DNA of 61,352 nt from the NCBI GenBank assembly GCA_022824685.1, contig JAJDZJ010000063.1, positions 1 through 61,352 of the forward strand, written 5' to 3'. This DNA is from Caldilineaceae bacterium (GTDB lineage: Bacteria > Chloroflexota > Anaerolineae > Caldilineales > Caldilineaceae). A model generated the notes under the pieces. The model was not told the origin of the DNA and ran no database searches. It saw only the letters and a list, made by a program, of their open reading frames with translations. Positions 28,369-37,790 of the stretch are shown here, piece after piece. Position 1 is the first letter of the stretch. Every line of letters starts with the position of its first letter. Position numbers and translations under genes: made by a program.

Positions 28369-29631
28369 TTGAGTTCCGACGTCAATGTGGGCGCGCTTTC
28401 ACAGGCGCCCGCCGCCAGGGCGGTAAAGCTCGATAAATTCAGGCTCGGCGTTCTCTCATTCGGCCACCTCGTGGGTGACATGTACTACGCTACGCTTATC
28501 CCCCTGTGGCCCCTGCTTATCGACCGAATGGAGCTCACCCTGACCGACGTCGGTTTCTTTACCTCCCTCACCAGTTTCATGCTGATGCCTGTGCAACCCT
28601 TCATCGGCTGGCTGGTGGATCGCTTTCCCCGTGCCTGGTTCATGATTCTGGGCCTGATCGGCGCCGGTCTTGGTATGAGCTTTATCGGCCTCGCGCCGAC
28701 ATACACGGTCCTCATGGTCTGTGTCGTCTTCGGACGCTTCAGCAACGCCATCTTCCATCCCCACGCGGCCATGATGGTACGCGCCACCTCAGGCGGCCGC
28801 CACGGCACCGCCATGTCGATCTTCGCGTTTGCCGGCAACATCGGCATCGCCGTCGGACCTCTCCTCAGTGTCGGCGTTGTCACCCTGTTCGGATTGGAAT
28901 CCACCTACCTGATGATTCCGTTCGGCCTGCTGGCCGCCGCCGCCATCTACTACTTCATCGGCGTGGAAGTTCCCAAAGAGTCGGCCCCACAGGACTCGAA
29001 AGAGGAAAGTGATGGACAGCAGACATCCATGGCCCAGACTCTCATCGGTCCTCTCCTTCTGCTTGCCGTGCTCATGACCTTCCGCGCCGCAATATGGGGC
29101 GGCTTCAGAACCTTTCTTCCCATCTTTCTGGTCGACAGTCGAGCCGTCACGCTTGTCATCGGCGGTCTCGGACTTTCGGCGCTCTCACTGTTTGGCGCAC
29201 TGGGCGGTCTGGTGGGAGGCCATCTGGCCGATCGCTATTCCGGCTCCTGGGTCATTGCCACATCTCTGCTGGTTTCCGCCGCCACAATCTTTGCCTTTGT
29301 CAGGACTGACGGCATACTGAGCCTGCTGATGCTAATCTTGGCCGGCATGTCACTCTTTGCAAGCCAGCCCGTCGCCACTGTGCTCGCCCAGGAACTTGCC
29401 CCGGGCCGGATGGCAATGGCCTCTGGCGTCATGATGGGCATGGTCTGGGGAATCGGCGCGCTGTTCGTGACGCCCATAGGCATGTTGGGCGACATTTTCG
29501 GACTGAACGCCAGCATGTATGCTCTCGCCGTTATGTCAGCCGGCACCGGCTTGGCCTCCTTATTCCTGCCAGAGTTCAGAGAACAGCTGAAGAGAATGTT
29601 TGGAAGGATTTCGCTTCCCCGTTCAACTTGA
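28369..29631 (+). CDS. MFS transporter, fosmidomycin-resistance (Fsr)-like
   Basis: This 420-aa protein has twelve predicted helices. The stretch FHPHAAMMVRATSGGRHGTA followed by MSIFAFAGNIG closely resembles the Fsr subgroup. Such proteins export small phosphonates or hydrophilic compounds, or exchange carboxylates. The TTG at 28369 is used because no ATG lies before the first helix. It is embedded in the catabolic cluster, so import or export of an intermediate is likely. Confidence 0.82.
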   Translation: MSSDVNVGALSQAPAARAVKLDKFRLGVLSFGHLVGDMYYATLIPLWPLLIDRMELTLTDVGFFTSLTSFMLMPVQPFIGWLVDRFPRAWFMILGLIGAGLGMSFIGLAPTYTVLMVCVVFGRFSNAIFHPHAAMMVRATSGGRHGTAMSIFAFAGNIGIAVGPLLSVGVVTLFGLESTYLMIPFGLLAAAAIYYFIGVEVPKESAPQDSKEESDGQQTSMAQTLIGPLLLLAVLMTFRAAIWGGFRTFLPIFLVDSRAVTLVIGGLGLSALSLFGALGGLVGGHLADRYSGSWVIATSLLVSAATIFAFVRTDGILSLLMLILAGMSLFASQPVATVLAQELAPGRMAMASGVMMGMVWGIGALFVTPIGMLGDIFGLNASMYALAVMSAGTGLASLFLPEFREQLKRMFGRISLPRST

Positions 29632-29725
29632 ACGTTTTCGACAAAATGAACTAGACTTCTGCTCAACTGGTCACCGCGGTAGTTTCGCCGCATGCGCAGC
29701 CCCATTCTTAGCAAGGAGCAATTCC

Positions 29726-30520
29726 ATGGGCACCCGAATCCTCTACATCAACCCGCTGGGTACGGACATGTACGACGAGTACACGTTCAACATTTTGCAG
29801 CCTGCCGCCTGCCCGGACACTGAGCTTGTCGTCCGCAGCTTGCAGGACGTTCCCAAGACCCCTTATCTGCCTCCCGCCTCCTATTTCATGAACCAGCTCC
29901 TTCACGCTGTCACCGAAGGCGAGAAAGAAGGGTTCGATGGCATCTCCATCGGTTGTTGCGCCGACCCCGGCGTGCAGGATGCCAAGAGACTGGTTAACAT
30001 CCCCGTATCCGGCCCGTTCGAAGCTCTCGCCCACACTGCCCCCGCTCTGGGCCGCGTCACCATCATCGCCGGCAACAAAGTAAGCGGCTCCTGGAACCAC
30101 CTCGTCCATCAGTACAACATGGCGCCCTGGCTGGCCTCAGTGCGCGAGGCCCATTTCTCCCATCCCGATCCGGACATGTCCATGCGCCTGTTCGAACAGG
30201 ATGAATCGGAGCTGCGTCGCATCGTCGTAGCCGAAATGGACCGGGCCGCTCGCGAAGAAGGAGTCGAACAGGCAAGACTTGCTTTGGGGGAGGATGGCGC
30301 CAACGCAGTCTTCTTCGCATGCACGCTCTGGTCAGGACTGCTTGAACCGGTCGCCCGCGCAGTACCCATTACAGTGCTGGACCCGATGATCACCGCGCTC
30401 AAGTATATTGAGATGGTCGCGGCCACCCGCCGCTACTACAGTGAGTATCAGCTTAAGCTTTCATTTGCACGTCATTCCCGTTTCCCTGTACTGACCGAGG
30501 CCGTCCCCTCGCTGAATTGA
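29726..30520 (+). CDS. Asp/Glu/hydantoin racemase superfamily protein
   Basis: This 264-aa protein has the two catalytic-cysteine regions of the superfamily, ISIGCCADPG (C77/C78) and FFACTLWSG (C199), which act as the pair of acid/base thiols. The superfamily includes hydantoin and aspartate racemases, arylmalonate decarboxylase and maleate isomerase. The last is notable because maleate isomerase ends the nicotinate pathway in which NicX acts. GGAG precedes the ATG at 29726. Confidence 0.8.
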   Translation: MGTRILYINPLGTDMYDEYTFNILQPAACPDTELVVRSLQDVPKTPYLPPASYFMNQLLHAVTEGEKEGFDGISIGCCADPGVQDAKRLVNIPVSGPFEALAHTAPALGRVTIIAGNKVSGSWNHLVHQYNMAPWLASVREAHFSHPDPDMSMRLFEQDESELRRIVVAEMDRAAREEGVEQARLALGEDGANAVFFACTLWSGLLEPVARAVPITVLDPMITALKYIEMVAATRRYYSEYQLKLSFARHSRFPVLTEAVPSLN

Positions 30521-30676
30521 CAGGCGCTCAACCGGCGAACGGCCGATGATAGCGACCGCGGCGGCCAAGGCAGACGGCCGTACAGTTGTTGCGGCGAACC
30601 CTTATCGATATTCCACCAGGACCAGACGCCCCGATCTGCTCCCACCAGTCTCTGCCCGTCAACATAGGAGAACCAA

Positions 30677-32029
30677 ATGGATCGATTCGAGGCCAATGTC
30701 AAGGCCAATCAGGAGCGATTCCTTGCCGAGCTTCAGGAGTTCTGTCGGAAGCCGAGCATCATCGCGCAGGACATCGGTATTGAAGAGACCGCCGACTGGG
30801 TCAAAGACCGGTTGCAGGGCGTTGGATTCGACTCCAGGATTATCCAGGTTGAAGGAGGAGCGCCTGTCGTCTACGGCGAAATGGGCAGCGGCGACAAGAC
30901 GCTGATGATCTACAACCACTACGACGTGCAGCCAGCTGAGCCCCTCGAACTGTGGGATTCCGGCCCCTTCGACGCCGAAATCAGGGACGGCCGCGTTTGG
31001 GCCCGCGGCGTATCCGATAACAAAGGGCCTTGGATGGCCCGCGTTCAGGCTATTCGGGCATATCAAGAGGAGATCGGAGAGGTTCCATTCCGAATCAAGT
31101 GGGTCGTCGAAGGAGAGGAGGAGGTCGGCAGCCCCAATCTGGGGCGATTCGTCGAGGAAAACCGCAGCCTCCTCGAGGGCGCCGATGCCTGCCTGTGGGA
31201 AGGCGGACGGAGGGACGGCGCCGGCAGACCGGTCTTCGCCCTGGGAATGAAGGGAATCGCCTATTTGGGGCTTTCCGTCAGCGGGGCAAGCAGCGATCTG
31301 CACTCCATGAACGCCCCCATTGTCGGCAATCCTGCATGGCGCCTGATCTGGGCGCTCGCCAGCCTCAAGGACGAGAACGAAAATATAACCGTTGACGGGC
31401 TGATGGACTACGTCGTCAAGCCCACCGAGGATGAGTGGGAATACCTCAGAGGCATTCCTTTTGATGAGGAGGAGTCCAAACAGGACTTTGGCATCAGTTC
31501 GTTCCTGAAAGGGGCCACCGGCGCGGAGGTTGTCAAGCAACTCCTTTTCGACCCGACCTGCACGATCTGCGGCTTTCTGTCAGGTTATACGGGTCCCGGC
31601 CTGAAAACCGTCCTCCCTAACAAGGCATCGGCCAAAGTGGATTTCCGGTTGGTCCCCGACCTGAACCCCGAGCTGGTGCTAAGCCTTGTAAGGGAGCACC
31701 TGGACCGGCGAGGATTCACTGACGTCAACGTAGAACTCCTGGCGCAGCTGTGGCCCTACCGCTCCCAGGTCGACCACCCCTGGGTCAGGACGAGCATAGC
31801 CGTGGCCCGCGACATTTTCGGCGCGGAGCCCGTAGTCTACCCTTCCTCCGCGGGCGGCGGCCCCATGTACCAGCTGTGCGGAACCTTCGGCATTCCCGGC
31901 ATCTCGGGCGGAGGCGCGGGCCACCCAAACTCCAACTTGCACGCGCCCAACGAGAACATCTTCGTCGAAGATTATATGCGCTCTATCCTCTACACCGGCC
32001 ATCTGTTCAAGGCCCTTGGGGATCTGTAA
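30677..32029 (+). CDS. M20 family metallopeptidase (dipeptidase/acylase type)
   Basis: This 450-aa protein has the two-zinc site of M20: H81 and D83 (YNHYDVQ), D114 (VSDNKG), the EGEEE stretch (145-149) with catalytic glutamate, and a late histidine in NLHAPNE. A lid/dimerisation domain occupies about 210-340. Members cleave dipeptides or N-acyl amino acids. AGGAG supports the start. It fits a cluster devoted to amide or peptide breakdown. Confidence 0.92.
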   Translation: MDRFEANVKANQERFLAELQEFCRKPSIIAQDIGIEETADWVKDRLQGVGFDSRIIQVEGGAPVVYGEMGSGDKTLMIYNHYDVQPAEPLELWDSGPFDAEIRDGRVWARGVSDNKGPWMARVQAIRAYQEEIGEVPFRIKWVVEGEEEVGSPNLGRFVEENRSLLEGADACLWEGGRRDGAGRPVFALGMKGIAYLGLSVSGASSDLHSMNAPIVGNPAWRLIWALASLKDENENITVDGLMDYVVKPTEDEWEYLRGIPFDEEESKQDFGISSFLKGATGAEVVKQLLFDPTCTICGFLSGYTGPGLKTVLPNKASAKVDFRLVPDLNPELVLSLVREHLDRRGFTDVNVELLAQLWPYRSQVDHPWVRTSIAVARDIFGAEPVVYPSSAGGGPMYQLCGTFGIPGISGGGAGHPNSNLHAPNENIFVEDYMRSILYTGHLFKALGDL

Positions 32030-32126
32030 GGCTGGCGCAAATGCTGGACTAACCGAAGGATTCCACCTCGCCTCTCTACGGTCATCAAGGCCCTGATGCA
32101 AAGTTCGAGCCGGGCCGGGACGGTAC

Positions 32127-33548
32127 ATGAAAACGAACGTCCTGTCTGAAGAAACGGCGCGCAAGTGGGCTGTGCTGCTGGCCGTCATCGCCGGGCTTCT
32201 GGTCCACGCCCTGAACCATAGCATCATCCAGGCCGCGCTTCCGACTCTTTCCCAAGAGTTGCAGACCGACTTTGCCACAATCCAATGGGTGCTTCTCGGC
32301 TTCCAGATCACTTTGACCGTCGTGATCCTCAGCGTAGGCCGCCTGGCCGACATGTTCGGCAAGAGACGCATCTACATCGCCGGGCTCCTCTGCTTTGCGC
32401 TGGCTTCACTTCTCTGCGCGCTTGCTCCCAACGTTTACTTCCTCATCGGATTTCGCGTGCTCCAGTCCGCGGGGGCCGCCGTGATCACAGTGCTCTCAAT
32501 GGCCATCGTAGCCGAGGTCTTTCCCGATGAGGAAAAGGGCCGCGTCCTCGGCATCTCCGCCGGCGCCAACTCCTTTGGCCACTTCGTGGGCCCTACATTG
32601 GGGGGCTATCTGATTGGTCAATTTGGCTGGCGTATCGGTTTCTTCATCCTCGTGCCCTGTGGTCTGGTCGCCGCCCTGCTTGCCGCCCGTTACATTCCCG
32701 CGCTGCTGCCGTCCGGCGCATCGCAACACTTTGATGTCTGGGGCGCGGCGCTGATCGGCGCGACCCTGTTCACCTTCTCGCTCGGCCTTACCTACGGCCA
32801 GCAGGCCGGATTCGCGCACACCATCGTACTGCTGCTCTTTGCTGCCAGCGCAGTCGGCATCGCGGCATTCCTCCTGCTGGAACGACGCATTCCCCACCCC
32901 GTTCTCGACTTTGACCTGTTTCGCAGCCGGCCCTTTACCCTCCACATTGCGCTCGCAGGGCTCGCGGCCATCGCCACATCGGGCGTTACCTTCCTGATGC
33001 CCTTCTTCATGCAGCTTGCCCTCCGTCTGAACATCCTTCAGGTTGGCTTCGTGATGGCGATCGTATCGATCGAAATTGCGCTGATTGCGCCGGCTGCCGG
33101 CTATCTTGCCGACCGGCTCGGCGCCCACCGGGTCACCCTCTTGGGGCTGGCCGGCCTATTCGTAGGTTTCCTCGCCGCTAGCACCGCCAGCGTCAACGAC
33201 GGTCAGCTTCTCTTCCTGCTGCGCATGCTGCCCATGGGCCTGGGTATCGGACTGTTCATGAGCCCCAACAGCACCGTCATATTGGCGACCGCGCCCCGCG
33301 CCCGCTTGGGCGTCGCCTCAGGAATGGTTGGGTTGACGCGCATGTTGGGGCAGACGACCGGAATCGCTCTGCTGGGGGCCGTCTTCGCCGCCAACGTCTC
33401 CCGCTTCGCCGGCGCAGCCGTTGACGTGACCGTCGCCTCCCCTCTGGCGATCAGCCAAGCCTTCCGAACCCAGTTCCTGATCGTTGCCGTTGTTGTGGGG
33501 TTCGCGCTACTCTGGTCACTCAGGTCGAAGTCGGAGCAACCCGCCTGA
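32127..33548 (+). CDS. MFS drug/solute transporter, DHA2 (14-helix) type
   Basis: This 473-aa protein has about fourteen helices, the motif A-like loop GRLADMFGKRRIY and the motif C-like GxxxGPTLGGY segment of proton-coupled exporters. It resembles EmrB/QacA proteins. It ends the plus-strand cluster; the sulfatase gene converges three bases later. The start lacks a good ribosome site. Confidence 0.88.
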   Translation: MKTNVLSEETARKWAVLLAVIAGLLVHALNHSIIQAALPTLSQELQTDFATIQWVLLGFQITLTVVILSVGRLADMFGKRRIYIAGLLCFALASLLCALAPNVYFLIGFRVLQSAGAAVITVLSMAIVAEVFPDEEKGRVLGISAGANSFGHFVGPTLGGYLIGQFGWRIGFFILVPCGLVAALLAARYIPALLPSGASQHFDVWGAALIGATLFTFSLGLTYGQQAGFAHTIVLLLFAASAVGIAAFLLLERRIPHPVLDFDLFRSRPFTLHIALAGLAAIATSGVTFLMPFFMQLALRLNILQVGFVMAIVSIEIALIAPAAGYLADRLGAHRVTLLGLAGLFVGFLAASTASVNDGQLLFLLRMLPMGLGIGLFMSPNSTVILATAPRARLGVASGMVGLTRMLGQTTGIALLGAVFAANVSRFAGAAVDVTVASPLAISQAFRTQFLIVAVVVGFALLWSLRSKSEQPA

Positions 33549-33551
33549 CCG

Positions 33552-34910
33552 CTAAACTCGCCAGGCCTCTGTCATGTTGTGCTGGGGCAATTTGGGTCCG
33601 AGCAACCCGCTCTTGCCCGGCCTCGAGTAGCGGAGAAAGTAGGATTCCAGCAGCGCGGAGAGCTCCGATATCAGATTTTTGTGAGCGGGCCGGCCCGTCA
33701 GATTGCGGCTCTCGCGCGGGTCATCTTCCAGGTCGAAAAACTCGTTTGGTCCGTCTGGGTATCGCGCCACCAGCTTATACCTGCCAGCGCGGACCATCCG
33801 CGCCGTCCCATACTCGCCATACTGAACGTCCCGCCATTTCACTTCACCCGGCCTCCCGCACAGAAGCGGCAGCATGTTTTCGCCCGCGTAGTCATATTCG
33901 GGCGGCAGCGCCGCGCCGCCGGCCGCGGCCAACGTCTGAAAGACATCCAGGTGGTCCACCATCTCCTCGCGCCGCCCGCCCGCGGCAATGACCCCCGGCC
34001 AGCGCAGCAGCAGCGGAACGCGGACCGACTCCTCCAGCATGTTCAGCGGGATGGTGCCGTTGCCCTTTCCCCAGATGCCATGATGGCCGCAATTCAGCCC
34101 GTGATCCGACGTATAGACGACGAGCGTGTCGTTCAGTTTTCCGGTCCTTTCCACTGCCCCAACAACGCTTCCGACAATCTCGTCAACGTGGCTGACCGCT
34201 GCATAGTACTGCGCCTGCGCTTCCCGTTCAAGATGCCGTTCGACACTCAGGGATTCCAGCGCCTGCTCGCCGAAAGCATAGGTCTCATCCGCTGGGATAT
34301 CGCAAAACGTTGCGTCGCGGTAGTGGCGCGCATGCCGTTCCGGATGGCCGCGCCAGGGCCCGTGCGTCGCGGTCAGCCCGACGAGCAGAAAAAAGGGCCG
34401 CTCGTCGTCTTCTTCCACAAACCGGACCGCGCAGTCAGCGATAATGTCGTCTGTGTAACCTTCAAACCTCTCCATGCGGCCCTGGTTGCAGTAAGCGCGC
34501 CTCCCGTGATGCAAGAGCGGGTAGGCGCTGCCCACGCTGAACCAGGAATCGAATCCCTGCGCGGGCCTGTCCTCGTTTCCAACATGCCATTTCCCGGCCA
34601 GCCCGGTCCTGTAGCCCGCCCCCTGCAGAAGCCGGGGCAGTGTCTGCGCCTCGGCCAGCCACGTTCCCCGGTCAAATGCCATCGCGATGTAGTCGTGGAT
34701 GCCATGCTGCGACGGCGTCAGCCCGGTCAGCAGGGAGGCACGCGCCGGCGAACAGACTGGCGCCGGCGTAAAGGCGTTCTCCATCACCATCCCGGTGGCT
34801 GCCAGGCGCTCCAGGTTGGGGGTTCTCACTTCCCGGTTGCCGTAGGGTGAACTCGCCCACTGGCCGTGATCGTCAGTGAGAAAAAGGAGAATGTTCGGTT
34901 GGTTCGACAT
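33552..34910 (-). CDS. Sulfatase (formylglycine-dependent)
   Basis: This 452-aa alkaline-phosphatase-superfamily enzyme has metal ligands D13/D14 (TDDHG) and the sulfatase signature C53-S-P-A-R57, whose cysteine is converted to formylglycine. GKWHVG (about 116) and the late YTSDHG provide further active-site residues. It removes sulfate esters, for example from sulfated polysaccharides. There is no signal peptide, so it probably acts on imported material. The ATG at 34910 was chosen because the family N-terminus begins there; an in-frame TTG lies eight codons upstream. No maturase is in the window. Confidence 0.9.
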   Translation of the reverse strand: MSNQPNILLFLTDDHGQWASSPYGNREVRTPNLERLAATGMVMENAFTPAPVCSPARASLLTGLTPSQHGIHDYIAMAFDRGTWLAEAQTLPRLLQGAGYRTGLAGKWHVGNEDRPAQGFDSWFSVGSAYPLLHHGRRAYCNQGRMERFEGYTDDIIADCAVRFVEEDDERPFFLLVGLTATHGPWRGHPERHARHYRDATFCDIPADETYAFGEQALESLSVERHLEREAQAQYYAAVSHVDEIVGSVVGAVERTGKLNDTLVVYTSDHGLNCGHHGIWGKGNGTIPLNMLEESVRVPLLLRWPGVIAAGGRREEMVDHLDVFQTLAAAGGAALPPEYDYAGENMLPLLCGRPGEVKWRDVQYGEYGTARMVRAGRYKLVARYPDGPNEFFDLEDDPRESRNLTGRPAHKNLISELSALLESYFLRYSRPGKSGLLGPKLPQHNMTEAWRV

Positions 34911-34958
34911 CTCGTTGGCGTGAAAGATTCGCAATCCGAGCGGAGCGAACGATTCGGA

Positions 34959-34987
34959 TTCTGGAGATATGGGAGTCGGTGTATAAT
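34959..34987 (+). promoter_or_regulatory. Candidate promoter of the lectin lipoprotein gene
   Basis: A perfect TATAAT lies at 34982-34987, with a poor -35 (TTCTGG, 34959-34964) 17 bases upstream. It sits in the divergent gap between the sulfatase and the lectin gene. Confidence 0.45.
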
Positions 34988-35013
34988 GCGTTCATCAGTC
35001 CGCAGACTGGATA

Positions 35014-35727
35014 ATGTGCGGCTCGAAGAGACGACCGGCGCCGAATTTATTCGATCCCGTGGCCAAGACATTCAAATTAAGGATCAATCAGACAGTCGGC
35101 AGCACCCTGCGCTGCTTTGCCATGACGGCAATCGCCTGCGCTATTGCCGCCTGCCAACTGGCCGTGCCGGGTTCGCTCAATCCGCAACCCACTGCCGGAG
35201 AGACGCCAGCCGCAGTGATGCCAGATCTCGCGCCCGCCCCCGTTGGCCTGATTCAACTGCTTGACCCGCTGGACGAACCGGAATTCTACTGCGTGGACGT
35301 ACCCGGTTTCGGCAGTTCGCTGAATCTGCAGGGCGCGCTCACCGCCCACACCTGCAAGCCAGGCGCCGACGATGAAATGTTCCAATTCGACTCGCCTTCG
35401 CCGGGACAGATTCAGATGCCGGCGTACGACCTCTGCATGGAAGCCGGCGCACCAGAACCGGGCGCCGACCTGATCCTTGCAGGCTGCTCCGACGCGGCCC
35501 TGCAGAAATTCGGTTTCAACGAACGGGGCCAGATTCAACTGAAGTACGGAACCGACGCCGCCCTGTGTCTGACCGTTGCCGACGAGCCCGGCGAACCCAC
35601 CGGAGGCCCTAGCCATCTGCGCAGAGACCTCACGCTGGAGACCTGCGATCTGGCTGATGAAGCGCGAACCGTCTGGACTGCTGGCTCACCGACCGTAACG
35701 GCGAGCGAGCCAGCCACCTCAGAATAG
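35014..35727 (+). CDS. Putative lipoprotein with ricin-type beta-trefoil domain
   Basis: The product is up to 237 aa. After a positively charged stretch it has a hydrophobic segment ending in a lipobox-like IAAC, then a threefold repeat in which each unit has a cysteine-led strand, a C that closes the unit and a Q/F or W position (for example LCMEAG to QKFGF; LCLTVAD to RTVW). That is the pattern of ricin-B carbohydrate-binding trefoils. It is probably surface-anchored and binds sugars. A GTG at 35059 would give a more usual signal-peptide length and could be the true start; neither start has a good ribosome site. Confidence 0.6.
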   Translation: MCGSKRRPAPNLFDPVAKTFKLRINQTVGSTLRCFAMTAIACAIAACQLAVPGSLNPQPTAGETPAAVMPDLAPAPVGLIQLLDPLDEPEFYCVDVPGFGSSLNLQGALTAHTCKPGADDEMFQFDSPSPGQIQMPAYDLCMEAGAPEPGADLILAGCSDAALQKFGFNERGQIQLKYGTDAALCLTVADEPGEPTGGPSHLRRDLTLETCDLADEARTVWTAGSPTVTASEPATSE

Positions 35728-35770
35728 AACGAAACAGGTAGACAGGCGTTGCAGTTGCCCCGCCGACCCG

Positions 35771-36670
35771 CTAGGCCCCCTCAACCGGAAACTGCCCCAG
35801 ACCGTACAGATAGATGTCCGGCTCCTCCGGCGCCGTCGCGCCGCTCTCTATCAGCGCCTGCATGGCGTTGGCCATCACGGGGCCCAGATAGTGGGGGCAA
35901 CTGAAGTAAAAGTCAGCCATCGCATCCGGATTGTCCCCGACCCACTCATCCCTGCCCTCAGCGTGGTTCGAGATGATGCCAACCGAGGCCAGCCGGACGC
36001 CGGCCTTGCGGAACACCGGCAGCTCATGCGCCAGCGTATGGCCTACTACATGCGCGCCCATGTCCGCGTAAACCTGGATCTCCTTGGCCGTCTCAAATCG
36101 CCCCCACGCAGTGCATACATAGATCGCGTCTTCGTAAACGCCAACAAACTTCGGCTCCTTCTGCGCGGCTTCATAGAGGAGCTTGCTCATGATCGGACAG
36201 AATGGATCCTTGAAGCGGGCGGAACGTTTCCGTCCGCCGAAAAAAGGCTGGTCCTCCTCCGGTCTGAAGAACAACATGTAGTCACTGTTGATCGTAATGC
36301 TCCACGGAGGCAGAGGCGCCCCCGGCTTGTCAGGACGCTGTATGCCGCCAACCGACGCCTCGACCATGGCCCACTGTACGCCCGCTTGCTCCAGCACCCA
36401 GCCCACCTGCTTGGCCGCCAGCCAGGGTGTGCGCGGCCGCGAACCCGGTCCGCCCCCATGGTCCCACATCCCGTGCATCGCCGTTCGCCACACCGGCTGC
36501 TCCGCAATCTTCAACAGCTTGAATGGCGCCGACCGGCCATACGGCGTGTCAAAGCCCTCAAAATAGTCCGTCAGTTCGACGTTGGGCATCTCTAGGTCTT
36601 CAGGGAATCGCGCCCCCCACGTGCCGGAGCCTCCAATGAGAGCATAACTCGCGCTTGGAATTGTCGTCAT
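35771..36670 (-). CDS. Nucleoside phosphorylase (MTAP/PNP)-like protein A
   Basis: This 299-aa protein begins with ALIGGSGTWG (10-19), the phosphate-loop start of the MTAP/PNP family, followed by DTPYGRSA (41-48), where characterised enzymes have DTPFG. The late stretch VGIISNHAEG corresponds to the purine-binding loop but lacks the usual D-x-D. Substrate and even phosphorylase activity are uncertain. It is the last gene of a seven-gene minus-strand operon and next to a diverged paralogue. Confidence 0.65.
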   Translation of the reverse strand: MTTIPSASYALIGGSGTWGARFPEDLEMPNVELTDYFEGFDTPYGRSAPFKLLKIAEQPVWRTAMHGMWDHGGGPGSRPRTPWLAAKQVGWVLEQAGVQWAMVEASVGGIQRPDKPGAPLPPWSITINSDYMLFFRPEEDQPFFGGRKRSARFKDPFCPIMSKLLYEAAQKEPKFVGVYEDAIYVCTAWGRFETAKEIQVYADMGAHVVGHTLAHELPVFRKAGVRLASVGIISNHAEGRDEWVGDNPDAMADFYFSCPHYLGPVMANAMQALIESGATAPEEPDIYLYGLGQFPVEGA

Positions 36671-36759
36671 AGGTCCGTTCCTGTGTGAATCAATTGGATA
36701 GTTGCCCGAACCGGTCTGACCGGCCTCCGCCCGCGCCGGTCGCCCCGAACTCGGGACGG

Positions 36760-37740
36760 TCATTCAGGTTGTGTCAGTGATTGACTGAAAACGGGGGGGG
36801 CCTCGGTCAGGCTGGAGGTGCATACGCAGTTGCTGCCGTCGGGAATCTCCAGCGTCGACAGCAGGTCCAGTTCCAGCTCCAAGGCGATTTCCGGAAATAT
36901 CTTGGTATAGAGATGATGAATCGTGCCCCGGATATTGTGCTCTGGCTCCAAACCCTGGGCATAGTTGCTGACCATGTGGTAATACAGCACGTGGATGCCC
37001 AGGTATCTGGCCAGGAGCGGATTCAAACAGTCGCCGTGCAGAGTTGCGATCGGCGGCCGGTCCGGCTGCAGCTCTGAGGCGTTCTTTGAAACCGCCAGCC
37101 AGTGCAGGATATCGAAATCGGTCTCAAACGTGATCGACTCGGGCACGACCAGCGCTACGCGCGTGTCGGCCGGTGGGCGCACCCCGCGGATCTGGCCGCC
37201 TTCCACGTACGGCGCCAGCTTCGACTCCATAATTCCCTGTAGCTCAGGGCAGAACGGCTGCCCCAGCAGAAAATGGGACTTCGACCACATGCTCTCGAAC
37301 GGCGTTCCCGGCAGGCCGCGGTGAACTGGGCGCGTGTAAAAGCTCCATGGCAGAACGACATCGCCAGGCCGGATCGCCTCCTCGCCCTGTCGCCAGTCGG
37401 CGATGCCCGACGTGCCCCCCACCAGCATTACCTTGACCCCCGCCTGCCACAGAACCCAGAAACTCTTCTCAAAGTTCAGGTGATACAGCGAATCTTCCCC
37501 GACCACCTCCCCATACGAGGGGATCCAGAGCACGTCTCGCCCAGTCGCGGTGACGAAGTGAACGACTAGCGGCGAGAGACCGTAAGGCGTTGCGAGCCGT
37601 TCCCGCCTCGCAACGCGCCATCCCTTCGCCTCCGCCCGCTCTACCACGCCGTCGACACCGTAGCCCCAGAGGGGACTGCCGGTGAATGTAGCGAACGCTG
37701 CCCTGGGTCCGTCATACGTTACCGAATGATCGATGTTCAT
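36760..37740 (-). CDS. Nucleoside phosphorylase (MTAP/PNP)-like protein B
   Basis: This 326-aa protein has an MTAP-like middle (YHLNFEKSFWVLWQAGVK, then LVGGTSGIADW and RPGDVVLPWSF), matching the family order of base-binding and substrate loops. The N-terminal glycine loop is altered to FTGSPLWGYG. It is diverged from protein A, so the two may form a heteromer or act on different substrates. It lies between the ABC permease and protein A. Confidence 0.6.
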   Translation of the reverse strand: MNIDHSVTYDGPRAAFATFTGSPLWGYGVDGVVERAEAKGWRVARRERLATPYGLSPLVVHFVTATGRDVLWIPSYGEVVGEDSLYHLNFEKSFWVLWQAGVKVMLVGGTSGIADWRQGEEAIRPGDVVLPWSFYTRPVHRGLPGTPFESMWSKSHFLLGQPFCPELQGIMESKLAPYVEGGQIRGVRPPADTRVALVVPESITFETDFDILHWLAVSKNASELQPDRPPIATLHGDCLNPLLARYLGIHVLYYHMVSNYAQGLEPEHNIRGTIHHLYTKIFPEIALELELDLLSTLEIPDGSNCVCTSSLTEAPPVFSQSLTQPE

Positions 37741-37790
37741 AGACGTTACTTTCTCAAACCCATTCGATCTTCATTTAGCCGCATTAGGCC

